A stretch of 64,000 nt of DNA, from assembly GCA_963697965.1 (NCBI GenBank), contig OY969108.1, positions 2,542,001 through 2,606,000 on the forward strand, read 5' to 3'. The notes beneath the pieces are model-generated. The model was not told the origin of the DNA. It did not search any database and saw nothing but the letters and a program-made list of their open reading frames with translations. Position numbers and translations under genes: made by a program. Position 1 is the first letter of the stretch. Each line of letters opens with the position of its first letter. Below, one piece after another: positions 1 through 8,995 of the stretch. The DNA is from JAPLJC01 sp963697965. GTDB taxonomy: Bacteria; Desulfobacterota; Desulfobaccia; Desulfobaccales; 0-14-0-80-60-11.

Positions 1-1005
1 GGGAGCCTTGCTGGTCTGGGCCTCTTCCACCAGGCGGATGATCTGGGAGAGCACCATTTGCTCACCTACCCGGCTAGCCTTAAAGACCAGGAAGCCCCGC
101 TGGTTCAAGGTGGCGCCCCAAACCTCGGCCCCCGGCTCTTTAACCACCGGCAGGCTCTCCCCGGTGAGCATTGCTTCATCCACCGCGGAGCTCCCTTCGA
201 CCACCACCCCGTCCACCGGAATCTTCTCTCCGGGGCGCACCAGCACCAGATCACCAACCACGACCTGCTCCAGGTCCACTTCCTGCTCAACCCCGTCCCG
301 GCGCACCCGGGCGCTGGGCGGGGCCAGGGCGAAGAGGCGGCGGATCGCCTCCGAGGCCCGTCCCCGGGTGCGGGCCTCCAGCCAACGCCCCAGCAGGATG
401 AAGGTGATGATCATCAGGGCGGTGTCATAATAGACCGTCTCCCGGGCCGCGGCGGCGACGCTCCCGGGAAAGAAGGTGATCCAGGCGGAAAAGAAATAGG
501 CGGTGGAGGTGCCCAGGGCCACCAGGGTATCCATGTTGGTGGTCCGGTGCCGGGCGGCGCTGGCGGCCCCGGCAAAGAACGGAGCCCCGGAATAGAACAT
601 CACCGGGGTGGAGAGGGCCAGCAGCAGGAAGTGGAGGGGTTGGCGCCCCAGACCGGCCAAGTGCGCCACCGGGGGGATCATGAAGGCCCATACCGGCAGG
701 CTCAGGACCAGGGCCACCAGAAAGCGGTTGCGAAAGGCCAGGACTTCGGTTTCCGGAGAGGGGGGCGGCTGGGATTCCCGGGACGCGCCTTCCACTTCAT
801 AGCCGGCCTCCCGGATCACCGCGGCAAGGGCCTCCGGGCCGGTGGCCTGAGGCTGATAACGCACCCTGGCCTGGCGGGTGGCCAGATTGACCGTGGCCAG
901 CTCCACCCCGGGAGCCGCGGCCAAGGCCCGTTCCACCCGGGCCACGCAGGCGGCGCAGTGCAGCCCTCCCAAGGTCAGGGTGATTTCTTCGGTCTTCGCT
1001 GGCAC
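1..1005 (-). CDS. Heavy-metal (probably copper) P1B-type ATPase, N-terminal 335 residues
   Basis: Membrane cation pump that would export Cu(I) or a related soft metal at the cost of ATP. The frame is open to the window edge, so the phosphorylation and ATP-binding domains lie outside. Visible: an N-terminal HMA domain with the metal-binding motif GLHCAAC (Cys17, Cys20), several hydrophobic helices at about residues 85-195, and the actuator-domain motif TGES at about 281-284. The start is GTG at 1005, chosen because AGGAG lies nine bases upstream and the HMA domain begins directly after it. The metal-selective CPC motif is out of view, so copper is inferred from the HMA type. The first gene to its right is on the other strand. 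Confidence 0.9.
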   Translation of the reverse strand, partial: MPAKTEEITLTLGGLHCAACVARVERALAAAPGVELATVNLATRQARVRYQPQATGPEALAAVIREAGYEVEGASRESQPPPSPETEVLAFRNRFLVALVLSLPVWAFMIPPVAHLAGLGRQPLHFLLLALSTPVMFYSGAPFFAGAASAARHRTTNMDTLVALGTSTAYFFSAWITFFPGSVAAAARETVYYDTALMIITFILLGRWLEARTRGRASEAIRRLFALAPPSARVRRDGVEQEVDLEQVVVGDLVLVRPGEKIPVDGVVVEGSSAVDEAMLTGESLPVVKEPGAEVWGATLNQRGFLVFKASRVGEQMVLSQIIRLVEEAQTSKAP

Positions 1006-1130
1006 GGGTATGATCTCCTGTCCCAAGGCGCCCTTCACCGCCAAGCGCGATAACCTGGCTTGCATCCACGCCGGGCGACCTGATAATAGTGTGATGTCCC
1101 ACGATTATCTTAACGAAAGATTTGAGATAA

Positions 1131-1235
1131 CCCCCCCTCCCTTGAGGGGAGGGGGTTGGGGGGAGGGTGGCAACATATGGTCAATGAAAGATAAATTACC
1201 ACCCCCACCCGGTGTCGCCCCCTCAAGGGGGAGGG
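1131..1235. repeat. G/C-rich palindromic repeat pair in a 366-bp gap
   Basis: The space between the ATPase and the M23 peptidase gene (1006-1371) holds two facing palindromes. One is built on CCCTCCCTTGAGGGGAGGG, the other on CCCCCTCAAGGGGGAGGG, and they are joined by GGTGGCAAC ... TTACCACC. The same composite, in a different arrangement, occurs at 13909-14019. The remainder of the gap shows no gene. This looks like a REP/BIME-type dispersed element. Confidence 0.7.
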
Positions 1236-1371
1236 AAAAAGGCAAAGCATTTATGCAACGTTTCAGTAGGACACAATACTAGAATAATCCGCCCCGGGTC
1301 CAATGGCAAGGAGGAGGGGGGCGATCCCGTTCCCGCCTTGCCGGGCCGGTGCTTCCCTGATACTATTAGGC

Positions 1372-2850
1372 ATGAACCCGATTGCGACCCCGCGTAAGGA
1401 CAAAAAGATAGGCCTGCCCCTCTGGTCCATCCTGGGATTGCTGCTGTTGGGCGGCCTGGTATGGCTTCTGTATCTGCACCCGGCCTCCGGCGCGCCCCCG
1501 TGGGTGCGCCTCATGACCCCGGTGGAGGTGGTGGGCCCCAAGACCGCCCTCACCCTGGAGGCCGGGGCTGGAGCCAGCGGCTTGCGGGAAGTTAGGGTCA
1601 GCCTCACCCAGGCCGGCCGGGAGCAGGTGGTGCTGGAGCGCCAATTCCCTCCCGGCGGCGGGCCGGGGGAGCAGGTGGAGATCCCCTTCACTCTGGAGCC
1701 CAAAGCCCTGGGGTTCAAGGACGGGAAGGCCACCCTCACGGCCTCGGTGCGGGATCGCTCCTGGCGGGAGATGTTCCGGGGCCGCCTGGCGGTCTTGAGC
1801 CGGGAGGTGGTCATCGACCTGGTCCCGGCCTCCGTCTCCATGCAGTCGATGAGCCGCCTGGTGTACGCCGGGGGCACCGGGGCCATGGCCTACCACCTCA
1901 GCAAGCCGGTTCAGGAATCCGGGGTGCTGGTGGGGGGCGTGTTATACCGGGGCTTTGCCAATCCCCGGGGAGGGTCCGGGGATTACGTGGTGCTGTTCCC
2001 GATCCCCCAGGAGGGGCCCGCCATCCTGCGACTGGAGCTGGTGGCCCGCTCCGGCGGCCAGGAGGTGCAGCAGGCCATTCCCCTGAAGGTGAAGCCCCGG
2101 AAATGGCGCAGCGACCAGATCAAGCTCTCGGACGCCTTTCTGGCCAAAGTGGCCGCCACCCTGCCGGTGGCCAAGCCCGGCGACCTCCTGGGGAATTTCC
2201 TGGAGCTCAATCAAGTGACGCGTCGCCAGAACCATGAACGGGTGCGCCAGGTTTGCTCCAGGAGCAACCCCCAACCCTTGTGGTCCGGCCCCTTCCATCG
2301 TTTTCTGGGCAAGACCGAGGCCGGTTTCGGGGACCGGCGCACCTATATCTATCAGAACAAGCCCGTGGACCACGAGGTGCACCTGGGGGTGGACCTGGCC
2401 TCAGTGGTGCACAGCCCGGTGCCCGCAGCCAACCGCGGGGTGGTAGTTATGGCGGAGCCCCTGGGCATCTATGGCAATACGGTGATCATCGACCACGGCC
2501 TGGGGGTCTTTTCCCAGTATAGCCACCTGAGCCGGATAGACGTGAAGGTGGGCGACCGGGTGGAGACCGGGACGGTGCTGGGCCAAACCGGCACCACCGG
2601 CCTGGCCGGGGGCGACCACCTCCACTTTGGGGTGGCCCTCCAGGGGGAATTCGTGGACCCCATAGAGTGGTGGGACGGCCACTGGCTCAAAGACCAGGTG
2701 GAGGCGGTCTTCCTCAAGACCACCTCTCCGGCTCCGGAGACGGCCCTGGCCCCGGCCCCGGCCCCAGCAGCGGCTAAAGAGGGTAAAGGCAGGAAGCGGG
2801 GCGGCAAGCAGCCCAAGCGCCAACCGAAAAAAAAGAAACAGCAGGAGTAG
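1372..2850 (+). CDS. Membrane-anchored M23 (LytM-type) metallopeptidase
   Basis: Zinc endopeptidase of the LytM/lysostaphin family, expected to cut peptidoglycan cross-bridges in the periplasm or to act as a divisome or amidase activator. The 492-aa product has a single N-terminal transmembrane anchor (about residues 14-34), a long beta-rich middle, and an M23 domain at about 335-425 carrying HLGVD (His337, Asp341) and HLH (His416, His418), so the metal ligands are intact. The tail is Pro/Ala-rich, then very Lys/Arg-rich, which suggests binding to anionic wall or nucleic acid. An upstream in-frame start at 1303 is possible, but ATG 1372 directly precedes the anchor. It is followed after 49 bases by the YrdC-like gene. 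Confidence 0.88.
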   Translation: MNPIATPRKDKKIGLPLWSILGLLLLGGLVWLLYLHPASGAPPWVRLMTPVEVVGPKTALTLEAGAGASGLREVRVSLTQAGREQVVLERQFPPGGGPGEQVEIPFTLEPKALGFKDGKATLTASVRDRSWREMFRGRLAVLSREVVIDLVPASVSMQSMSRLVYAGGTGAMAYHLSKPVQESGVLVGGVLYRGFANPRGGSGDYVVLFPIPQEGPAILRLELVARSGGQEVQQAIPLKVKPRKWRSDQIKLSDAFLAKVAATLPVAKPGDLLGNFLELNQVTRRQNHERVRQVCSRSNPQPLWSGPFHRFLGKTEAGFGDRRTYIYQNKPVDHEVHLGVDLASVVHSPVPAANRGVVVMAEPLGIYGNTVIIDHGLGVFSQYSHLSRIDVKVGDRVETGTVLGQTGTTGLAGGDHLHFGVALQGEFVDPIEWWDGHWLKDQVEAVFLKTTSPAPETALAPAPAPAAAKEGKGRKRGGKQPKRQPKKKKQQE

Positions 2851-2899
2851 GGGCGCCCCATTGGGCCGCCCCTGGACTCCCACAACTCAAAGGCAAGCA

Positions 2900-3508
2900 A
2901 TGATTACCAAGATCAACCCCCAGAACCCCCAGGAGCGCTTGTTGCGTCAGGCGGTGGAGGCCCTCCTGGGAGGCGGTCTCATCGCCTATCCCACCGACAC
3001 CACCTATGCGATTGGCTGCGACCTTTACAACCTCAAAGGGATCGCCAGGATTTACCAGATCAAGCGCCGGCCCACCAGCAAGCCCTTCAGTTTCATCTGC
3101 CATGATCTGAAAAATATTAGCGAATACGCCCAGGTGGGCAATTATGCCTACAAGGTGATGAAGCGCCTGCTGCCCGGGCCCTACACCTTCGTGCTGGAGG
3201 CCTCCCGGCAGGTGCCCAAGATTCTCCAGACCAAACGGCGCACCGTGGGCATTCGGGTGCCGGACCACCCCATTGCCCTCACGCTGGTTGGCCTGCTCGG
3301 GCATCCCATCATCAGCACCAGCGCATCGCTGCCCGATGGCCCGGTGGAGAGCGACCCCTATGAGATCGAGGACAAGTTCAAGCCGCACCTGGCCCTGGTT
3401 ATCGACGGGGGCATCATCCTGCCCGCTCCCTCCAGCATCATCTCCTTGATCGACGACGCCCCGGAAATCATCCGGGAGGGCAAGGGACCGGTGGGCCTCT
3501 TCACTTGA
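2900..3508 (+). CDS. Sua5/YciO/YrdC family protein (threonylcarbamoyl-AMP synthase-like)
   Basis: Member of the YrdC fold family. TsaC/Sua5 members make threonylcarbamoyl-AMP from threonine, bicarbonate and ATP for the t6A modification of tRNA. The 202-aa product contains the conserved YPTDTTYAIGCD block near the N-terminus, KRRPTSKPFSFIC, the PGPYTFVLEA motif, and a STSASLPDG segment close to the family's S-T-S-A-N signature. This length matches YciO/YrdC rather than the longer Sua5. The YciO branch is very similar and less well characterised, so the exact activity is not settled. ATG 2900 is preferred to an upstream in-frame start at 2861 because the conserved region starts just after it. 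Confidence 0.85.
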   Translation: MITKINPQNPQERLLRQAVEALLGGGLIAYPTDTTYAIGCDLYNLKGIARIYQIKRRPTSKPFSFICHDLKNISEYAQVGNYAYKVMKRLLPGPYTFVLEASRQVPKILQTKRRTVGIRVPDHPIALTLVGLLGHPIISTSASLPDGPVESDPYEIEDKFKPHLALVIDGGIILPAPSSIISLIDDAPEIIREGKGPVGLFT

Positions 3509-3585
3509 AAAAATTTGGGGATTATATTATTTGAATCCCTCGATTATCTTTTGTAGGGGTGGGGGTTCCCCGCCCAGGGCAAACC

Positions 3586-3604
3586 CACAGGCCAGAGGCC
3601 TGTG
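3586..3604. repeat. Short palindrome CACAGGC...GCCTGTG
   Basis: Inverted repeat in the 210-bp gap between the YrdC-like gene and the L,D-transpeptidase gene. It sits beside a second G/C-rich palindromic stretch starting near 3554 (GTAGGGGTGGGGGTTCCCC). Copies of the same short palindrome occur at 7132-7149, 21724-21742 and 48125-48143, always in intergenic DNA, so it is a dispersed repeat family and not a gene-specific terminator. Confidence 0.65.
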
Positions 3605-3718
3605 CCACTGAGACGCCGCCCTTACGCCCGTGATGGAATCGGGAGTCAAGCATATAATTCCCAAGAATTTGAATCGAGCCCGCTGAAGCTATTCCTCACT
3701 TCGAAAAAATAAAGACTG

Positions 3719-4180
3719 ATGAAAAGATATCTTTTGCTCCTGGGCTTTCCTATTTTGCTTCATCTGGCCGTTTCACCGGCTGCGGCCGCGAATGTATTCC
3801 AGCGCTACGAGAAAGTGATCTGGATTAACCAGCACAAGCAGGTGGGGGCGGCCTACGAAAACGGCAAAAAACTCTTCGAATTTCCCGTAATCACCGGTGA
3901 TGATGAAACGACCACCAATCCGGGCATCTATCCGGTAAAATTGAAAGATGCAGATTATTATTCAAAAAAATACGATACGGCCATGCCTTATTCCCTATTT
4001 TTCGATCTCAAAGAAATGAAAGCCATTCATGGCGGAGAAGTGCCCCCGCCCGCCGAAAGAGTGAACTGGGCCACCCACGGTTGTGTTCACGTAGAGGATC
4101 CCTATATTGAACGGCTATTTGATTGGGCCGAGGTGGGGAAAACCGTGGTGGTCATTCAAGGGTGGAGAGACGAGGATTAG
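3719..4180 (+). CDS. L,D-transpeptidase (YkuD domain), secreted
   Basis: Cysteine transpeptidase expected to form 3-3 cross-links in peptidoglycan or to attach proteins to it. The 153-aa product has a signal peptide (cleavage likely after AAA near residue 24) and one compact YkuD domain. The catalytic region reads AIHGGE followed by THGCVHVE, with the nucleophile Cys122. The usual SHGC is THGC here, which the family tolerates, and the Arg normally two residues after the Cys is His. At 153 residues it is among the shorter members and has no LysM or other wall-binding domain. It stands alone between YrdC and the convergent sppA. Confidence 0.85.
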   Translation: MKRYLLLLGFPILLHLAVSPAAAANVFQRYEKVIWINQHKQVGAAYENGKKLFEFPVITGDDETTTNPGIYPVKLKDADYYSKKYDTAMPYSLFFDLKEMKAIHGGEVPPPAERVNWATHGCVHVEDPYIERLFDWAEVGKTVVVIQGWRDED

Positions 4181-4286
4181 AGCAAGGTTCAGGCGCTTTT
4201 AACCACAGCCGCAGTGTGGGGGCGCCGGCCTTGATGGCCATCCGGTCTTTTAAGCTGGCGGCTGCCTGCCCAACTCTGCGAGGCTG

Positions 4287-5183
4287 TTACTTAAACCACG
4301 TTGGCAGGAAGGCCGGTTGGGGGTAAGCGAAGGCCGTCAGGTTGGACAAGGTTTCTTCGGTGTCATTGCCCAGCAGGTAGCGCAGCAAACTGCCTTCCTT
4401 GGGGGGATAGACCGCTTCCACCTTGCCCCGGATGCCGCCCAGGCGTCCGGCCTTTTCGATGGCGTCCTCGGGGTTCCCGAACACGTCCACCAGGCCTATC
4501 TCCTTGGCCTGCTCCCCGGTGTAGATCCTGCCTTCCGCCAGGGGCCGCAGCTTCTCCAGAGGTATCTTGCGATTGCGAGCCACGTCGCTTAAAAACTGCT
4601 GATAGATGTTATCCAGCAGGTTCTGCATATACTCTTTTTCTTCCGGGGTCATGGGCCGGAAGGGAGAGCCAATATCCTTGTAGCGCCCGGATTTCAGGGT
4701 GAAAAAATCGAGGCCGACCTTCTTGGTGAGGCCCTCGACGTTGGTGAACTCCATGATCACCCCGATGCTGCCGGTGGCGGTGCCTCTATCGGCCATGATG
4801 AGGTCGGCGCCGCAGGCGATGTAGTAGGCTCCCGAGGCGGCCAGGGTTCCCAGAGAGGCTACCACCTTTTTCTTCCTGCGGATTTTCTCCACTTCCCTGA
4901 GAATTTCCTGGGAGGGGCCCACCGCGCCTCCAGGAGAGTTGATGCGCAGGACAATGGCCTTGATGCTCGGGTCATCCCTGAAGTCGTCCAGTTGTTTGAG
5001 GGTGGTCCTGGAATCGCTGATGATCCCCTTGATTTCGACCACGCCCACTTTACCCTGGCTGGTCCCCCAGCCTACCCCGCCGCCTTTCCCAAAAATCTGA
5101 GAGGCGAGCACGGTGACGCCCACCAGAAAGAGGACCGCCAGCACGCCGATCAGGATGCCGTTCAACAGGGATGGTAGTTTCAT
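4287..5183 (-). CDS. sppA: Signal peptide peptidase SppA (S49 serine protease, short form)
   Basis: Membrane protease that degrades cleaved signal peptides. The 298-aa product has an N-terminal transmembrane helix (about residues 8-30) and one S49 domain. The Ser-Lys dyad is visible as Ser117 in LAASGAYY and Lys169 in SGRYKD. Their spacing of 52 residues equals that of the Bacillus enzyme (Ser147/Lys199). The short single-domain form works as an oligomer, unlike the double-length E. coli SppA. It begins 11 bases after rpsA ends, so the two are very likely cotranscribed as the tail of the hisC-cmk-rpsA-sppA operon. Confidence 0.95.
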   Translation of the reverse strand: MKLPSLLNGILIGVLAVLFLVGVTVLASQIFGKGGGVGWGTSQGKVGVVEIKGIISDSRTTLKQLDDFRDDPSIKAIVLRINSPGGAVGPSQEILREVEKIRRKKKVVASLGTLAASGAYYIACGADLIMADRGTATGSIGVIMEFTNVEGLTKKVGLDFFTLKSGRYKDIGSPFRPMTPEEKEYMQNLLDNIYQQFLSDVARNRKIPLEKLRPLAEGRIYTGEQAKEIGLVDVFGNPEDAIEKAGRLGGIRGKVEAVYPPKEGSLLRYLLGNDTEETLSNLTAFAYPQPAFLPTWFK

Positions 5184-5194
5184 CGCCTTGGCTC

Positions 5195-7027
5195 TTACCC
5201 GTTATCTTTGGTCTGCTTCTCTTCCATGGTTTCCCGAATCAGGTCCCCAATATTGGTGGTGGCTTCGGTGCGGGAATGGAGGTAATCCCGGTAGTGCGTC
5301 TGTTCCTCGTCGGTTTCCAGCTTGCGGACCGACAGGCCGATGCGCCGTTCCGTGGCCGAGCTATGGATCACCTTGGCCCGAATGGTGTCCCCCGCCTTGA
5401 GGCCGGCCATCTTGTCCCTTCCTAACTCGGAGATGTGGATCAGGCCTTCGATGCCCTCTTCCACTTCCACGAAGAGACCGAAGTCGGTAATGTTGGTGAT
5501 GGGCCCGGACACGATGGCACCCATTGGAAAGCGTTGGTCGATGGTTTGCCAGGGGTTGGAGGCCAGGTCCTTGATGCTCAGCGAAAAGCGTTCATTTTCC
5601 TTATCGATGAAAAGTACCTTGGCCTGTATCACCTGGCCCTTCTTGTAGATCTCCGAGGGGTGTTTGAAACGCTTGGTCCACGAGATGTCAGAGATGTGCA
5701 CTAGGCCGTCGATGCCTTCGTCGATGCCGATGAAGATGCCGAAGTCGGTGATATTTTTAATCTTGCCTTCGATGACCGATCCCACCGGGTATTTCTCGCC
5801 AATAACTTCCCAGGGGTTGGGTTCCACCTGTTTCAGGCTAAGGGAGATGCGCTTGCGGTTGGGCTCCAGTTCCAGGACGGTGGCTTCCACCAGGTCGCCG
5901 GCGGTGAGCACCTGGGAAGGATGGCGAATCTTGCGGGTCCAGGACATCTCGGTGATGTGGATCAGGCCCTCCACTCCCGGTTCCAACTCCACGAAGGAGC
6001 CGTAATCGGTGAGGCTCACCACCTTGCCCTGAACCCGGGAGCCCAGGGGATATTTTTCTTCCACGGTGCTCCAGGGGTCCGCCGCTAATTGTTTCAGGCC
6101 CAGGGAGATGCGTTCCTTTTCCCGGTCAAAGCTCAGCACCTTGACGGTGATGGGATCGCCCACCTTGAAGAGATCGCCGGGGTGGCGCACCCGGCCGTAG
6201 GAGAGGTCGGTGATGTGCAACAGGCCGTCCAAGCCCCCCAGGTCCACGAAGATGCCGTAGTCGGTGATGTTTTTCACCACCCCTTCCAGGGTCTTGCCCT
6301 CTTCCAGGGTGGCCAGCAAGGTGGCCTTGGCCTCATTCTTGGCCTTTTCCAGGGTGATCCGGCGGGACAGCACCACGTTGCGCCGTTTGCGGTTGAACTT
6401 CAGCACCCGGAAGGAGAACTTCTCCCCAATCAGGTGGTCGGTGTGACGTACCGGGGACAGGTCCACCTGGGAGCCGGGGAGAAAGGCGATGATGCCCCCC
6501 ATGTCCACGGAAAGCCCTCCCTTAACCTTGGCCACCACGGTGCCGGTCACCTCGCCATCGTGGTTGTAGGCGGCACTGATATCTTCCCAGACCTTGATCT
6601 TGGAGGCTTTGTTTTTGGAGAGCATGAGGGCACCTTCCTCATCTTCCCTGCTCTCCATCAAGGCCTCAACATCATCCCCGACCCGGGCGGTGATTTCGCC
6701 TTCCGGGGTGGTGAATTCGTGGATGGGAATCTGGCCTTCGGATTTGTAGCCGATGTCCACCATGACGAAGTCTTTGGTGATGGAGACGATGCGGCCTTTG
6801 ACCACTTCCCCTTCCTGAACCCTCCTGAGGCTCTCTTCATAGAGGTCGCTCATGGATTCCATGTCCGGCATCTCGGGTGCGGCCTCTCCCTGAGAAGTTT
6901 CCACCGGGGCTGCCTCCACCGATGCTGCCGGCGCCGAGGCGGCAGCTTCGTCCTCGGGTTGCGGCCGGGTCTCGATTTCCTCCGGCTGGGTCTGGTTGTG
7001 CAGTTCTGTTTTTTCCATACCTTCCAT
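5195..7027 (-). CDS. rpsA: 30S ribosomal protein S1 (six S1 domains)
   Basis: RNA-binding ribosomal protein that docks mRNA on the 30S subunit. The 610-aa product has an acidic, Ala/Glu-rich N-terminal extension of about 55 residues followed by six OB-fold S1 repeats. Repeats 3-6 carry the typical pattern NITDYGIFVDLGG ... GLLHITDLS. Repeats 1-2 are the divergent ribosome-anchoring pair. Start ATG 7027 has AAGGGGG about ten bases upstream; a second ATG lies three codons in. The neighbours cmk and sppA give the common bacterial arrangement. The ispH gene often found between cmk and rpsA in deltaproteobacteria is absent. Confidence 0.97.
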   Translation of the reverse strand: MEGMEKTELHNQTQPEEIETRPQPEDEAAASAPAASVEAAPVETSQGEAAPEMPDMESMSDLYEESLRRVQEGEVVKGRIVSITKDFVMVDIGYKSEGQIPIHEFTTPEGEITARVGDDVEALMESREDEEGALMLSKNKASKIKVWEDISAAYNHDGEVTGTVVAKVKGGLSVDMGGIIAFLPGSQVDLSPVRHTDHLIGEKFSFRVLKFNRKRRNVVLSRRITLEKAKNEAKATLLATLEEGKTLEGVVKNITDYGIFVDLGGLDGLLHITDLSYGRVRHPGDLFKVGDPITVKVLSFDREKERISLGLKQLAADPWSTVEEKYPLGSRVQGKVVSLTDYGSFVELEPGVEGLIHITEMSWTRKIRHPSQVLTAGDLVEATVLELEPNRKRISLSLKQVEPNPWEVIGEKYPVGSVIEGKIKNITDFGIFIGIDEGIDGLVHISDISWTKRFKHPSEIYKKGQVIQAKVLFIDKENERFSLSIKDLASNPWQTIDQRFPMGAIVSGPITNITDFGLFVEVEEGIEGLIHISELGRDKMAGLKAGDTIRAKVIHSSATERRIGLSVRKLETDEEQTHYRDYLHSRTEATTNIGDLIRETMEEKQTKDNG

Positions 7028-7131
7028 GTCAGGTTGTCCCCCTTAAACGGGTTTACTCGGTTATTTTCCCACCGGCCGGTTCACGGCCGTAAGCTTCCTT
7101 GTTGGTCTTGCGGTCACCCGGGCGGACCACT

Positions 7132-7149
7132 CACAGGCTTAAGCCTGTG
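7132..7149. repeat. Short palindrome CACAGGCTTAAGCCTGTG in the cmk-rpsA gap
   Basis: A perfect 18-bp palindrome in the 171-bp gap between cmk and rpsA. It belongs to the family also seen at 3586, 21724 and 48125. It lies inside a likely operon and lacks a U-tract, so it is more likely an inserted repeat than a terminator, though it could modulate rpsA expression. Confidence 0.6.
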
Positions 7150-7198
7150 CCGCAGCCACCCCGGCTCCGTAGGCAATCTATTAAGTTATTCGCATCTA

Positions 7199-7882
7199 CT
7201 ATTCTGCGCCGGCTGTATTGGCGCCAATTTTCTGCAAGCAGAGCTCCACTACCCGGTCCACAGTCAAATCGGTGGTGTCGATGACCATGGCGCCGGGCGG
7301 CACCCTCAGGGGCGCCTCCTCCCGGGCCCGGTCCTGACTATCCCTGGCGGCCAGATCGCCCCTGATCTCCTCCAGGGAAGGCGGATCATGGTCCCCCTGC
7401 CAGTCCCGTTGCCGGCGGAGGGCCCGGCTGCTCAGAGTGGCGTCCAGGTAAAACTTAAACCCGGCCTTCGGAAAGACCACGGTGCCCTGGTCCCGTCCCT
7501 CGGCCACCACCCCGCCGTCCCGGGCCAAATGGCGCAGATGCCCTTTGACCCACTGGCGCACTGCCGGCAGTCTGGCCACCTGGGAGGCGGCCCGGGTCAC
7601 TTCGGGGGTCCGCAGCTCCTGGGTAACCTCCAGTCCGTCGATGGACAGGTGAAAACCGGAAGCGTCGGCCTTAAGCCCCGGCTTAAAACCAGGCAGCAAG
7701 CGGCCCATGGCTCCGGGATCGTTTATCTCCAGGCCCAGGCGCCGGGCCTGCCAGGCCACGGCCCGATACAGGGAGCCGCTGTCCAGGTACAGATAATTTA
7801 AGGAGCGTGCCAGCCGCCGGCCCACCGTGCTCTTGCCGGCCCCGGCCGGACCGTCGATGGTGATAATCGCCCGTTTTGCCAC
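7199..7882 (-). CDS. cmk: Cytidylate kinase
   Basis: Phosphorylates CMP and dCMP to the diphosphates in pyrimidine salvage. The 227-aa product starts with a beta strand and the P-loop GPAGAGKST, followed by YLDSGSLYRAVAW (NMP-binding), the DGGVVAEGRDQGTVVFP motif that reads out CMP, and a lid region with RQRDW. The length is normal for bacterial Cmk. The start is GTG at 7882, immediately after the hisC stop codon with no gap, so translation is probably coupled to hisC. Confidence 0.96.
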   Translation of the reverse strand: MAKRAIITIDGPAGAGKSTVGRRLARSLNYLYLDSGSLYRAVAWQARRLGLEINDPGAMGRLLPGFKPGLKADASGFHLSIDGLEVTQELRTPEVTRAASQVARLPAVRQWVKGHLRHLARDGGVVAEGRDQGTVVFPKAGFKFYLDATLSSRALRRQRDWQGDHDPPSLEEIRGDLAARDSQDRAREEAPLRVPPGAMVIDTTDLTVDRVVELCLQKIGANTAGAE

Positions 7883-8995
7883 TCAGCCCGTGATCCCCAG
7901 CGCCTGTTGCAGTGTCTGGAGGAAGCGCCGGTTTTCCTGGGGCAACCCCACGTTGACCCGGATGTGGTCCGGCAGGCCGTAGGCGTCCATGGCCCGGATA
8001 ATCACTCCCTGGCGCAGCATGGCCTGATAGACTTCCCGCCCTGGTTTGGGCACCCGGATCAGAATGAAGTTGGCCTGGCTGGGAACGTATTCCAGGCCCA
8101 GGCGCCCCAGTTCCCGGCAAATCTCCGCCTTGCCGGCCAGCACCAGTTCCCGGGTGCGGGCCAGAAAGTCGGTGTCGGTCAGGGCAGCCCGGGCGGCCAC
8201 CTGGGCCAGCCGATTAACGTTGAAGGGCATACGCAGGCGGTTCAGGCAATCGATCAACTTGCTGGGGCCGTAGCCGTAGCCGATTCTGAGACCAGCCAGG
8301 CCGTAGGCCTTGGAGAAGGTGCGCAACCCCACCAGGGCCCGGTCTTCGGCCAGGTAGGCCAGCCCGGAGGGCACCTGGGGGTCGTCGGCGAAATCGAGGT
8401 AGGCTTCATCCAGAACCACGGTGACCTGGGCCGGCAGGGCGGCCAGAAACTCCTCCCATTCCTCCCGCAAAAAGGTGGTGCCGGTGGGGTTGTTGGGATT
8501 GTTCAGGATGATCAGCCGGGTTTGGGGAGTGACGGCCCCGGCCACCGCCTTCAGGTCCACCCGTAAATTCTTGAGGGGCACCGGGCGAAAGAGGCCCCCC
8601 ACGGCCGCGGTTAACAGACCGTACATCAGGAAGGTGTGGGTGGTGCTGACGACTTCGCCGCCGGCAGGCACCAGGGCCCGGACCAGCAGGTCCAGGATCT
8701 CATCGGAGCCGTTGCCCAGAACGAGTTGCCCCGGGGTGATCCCCAGGTGGGCGGCCAGATCCTCCTTCAGGTAATAGGCGTGGCTGTCAGGGTAGCGGTG
8801 AATGCTGCTAAGATTGGCGCCGATGGCGGCCAGGGCCTTAGGCGAAGGCCCCAAGGGGTTTTCGTTGGAGGCCAGCTTGATGGCGTCGGTCAGCCCCCAT
8901 TCCCGCTCAAGTTCTTCCAGGGGTTTGCCGGCCTGGTAGGGCGTCAGTTGTGTGAGGTGCGGCAGAATTTGGGTGAGTGGGTTATTGGCTGCCAT
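7883..8995 (-). CDS. hisC: Histidinol-phosphate aminotransferase
   Basis: PLP enzyme that transaminates imidazole-acetol phosphate with glutamate in histidine biosynthesis. The 370-aa product shows the fold-type I signatures KLASNENPLGPSP, NPNNPTG, DEAYLDF and the Schiff-base lysine in TFSKAYGLAGLRIGY. ATG 8995 places the start just before the conserved N-terminal helix. The frame continues upstream to 9136, but that extra segment is Pro-rich and unlike the family. First gene of the minus-strand operon; cmk follows without a gap. Related aromatic aminotransferases look alike, so substrate is assigned from overall pattern. Confidence 0.92.
   Translation of the reverse strand: MAANNPLTQILPHLTQLTPYQAGKPLEELEREWGLTDAIKLASNENPLGPSPKALAAIGANLSSIHRYPDSHAYYLKEDLAAHLGITPGQLVLGNGSDEILDLLVRALVPAGGEVVSTTHTFLMYGLLTAAVGGLFRPVPLKNLRVDLKAVAGAVTPQTRLIILNNPNNPTGTTFLREEWEEFLAALPAQVTVVLDEAYLDFADDPQVPSGLAYLAEDRALVGLRTFSKAYGLAGLRIGYGYGPSKLIDCLNRLRMPFNVNRLAQVAARAALTDTDFLARTRELVLAGKAEICRELGRLGLEYVPSQANFILIRVPKPGREVYQAMLRQGVIIRAMDAYGLPDHIRVNVGLPQENRRFLQTLQQALGITG

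Noticed and set aside
58..1053. Long plus-strand open frame opposite the P-type ATPase
   Set aside because: Its product is Gly/His/Arg/Gln-rich low complexity, typical of antisense frames in GC-rich DNA, while the minus strand encodes HMA and TGES motifs.
7132..7149. Perfect palindrome as a cmk terminator or operator
   Set aside because: No U-tract, and the same palindrome is scattered at unrelated loci, so it is treated as a dispersed repeat.
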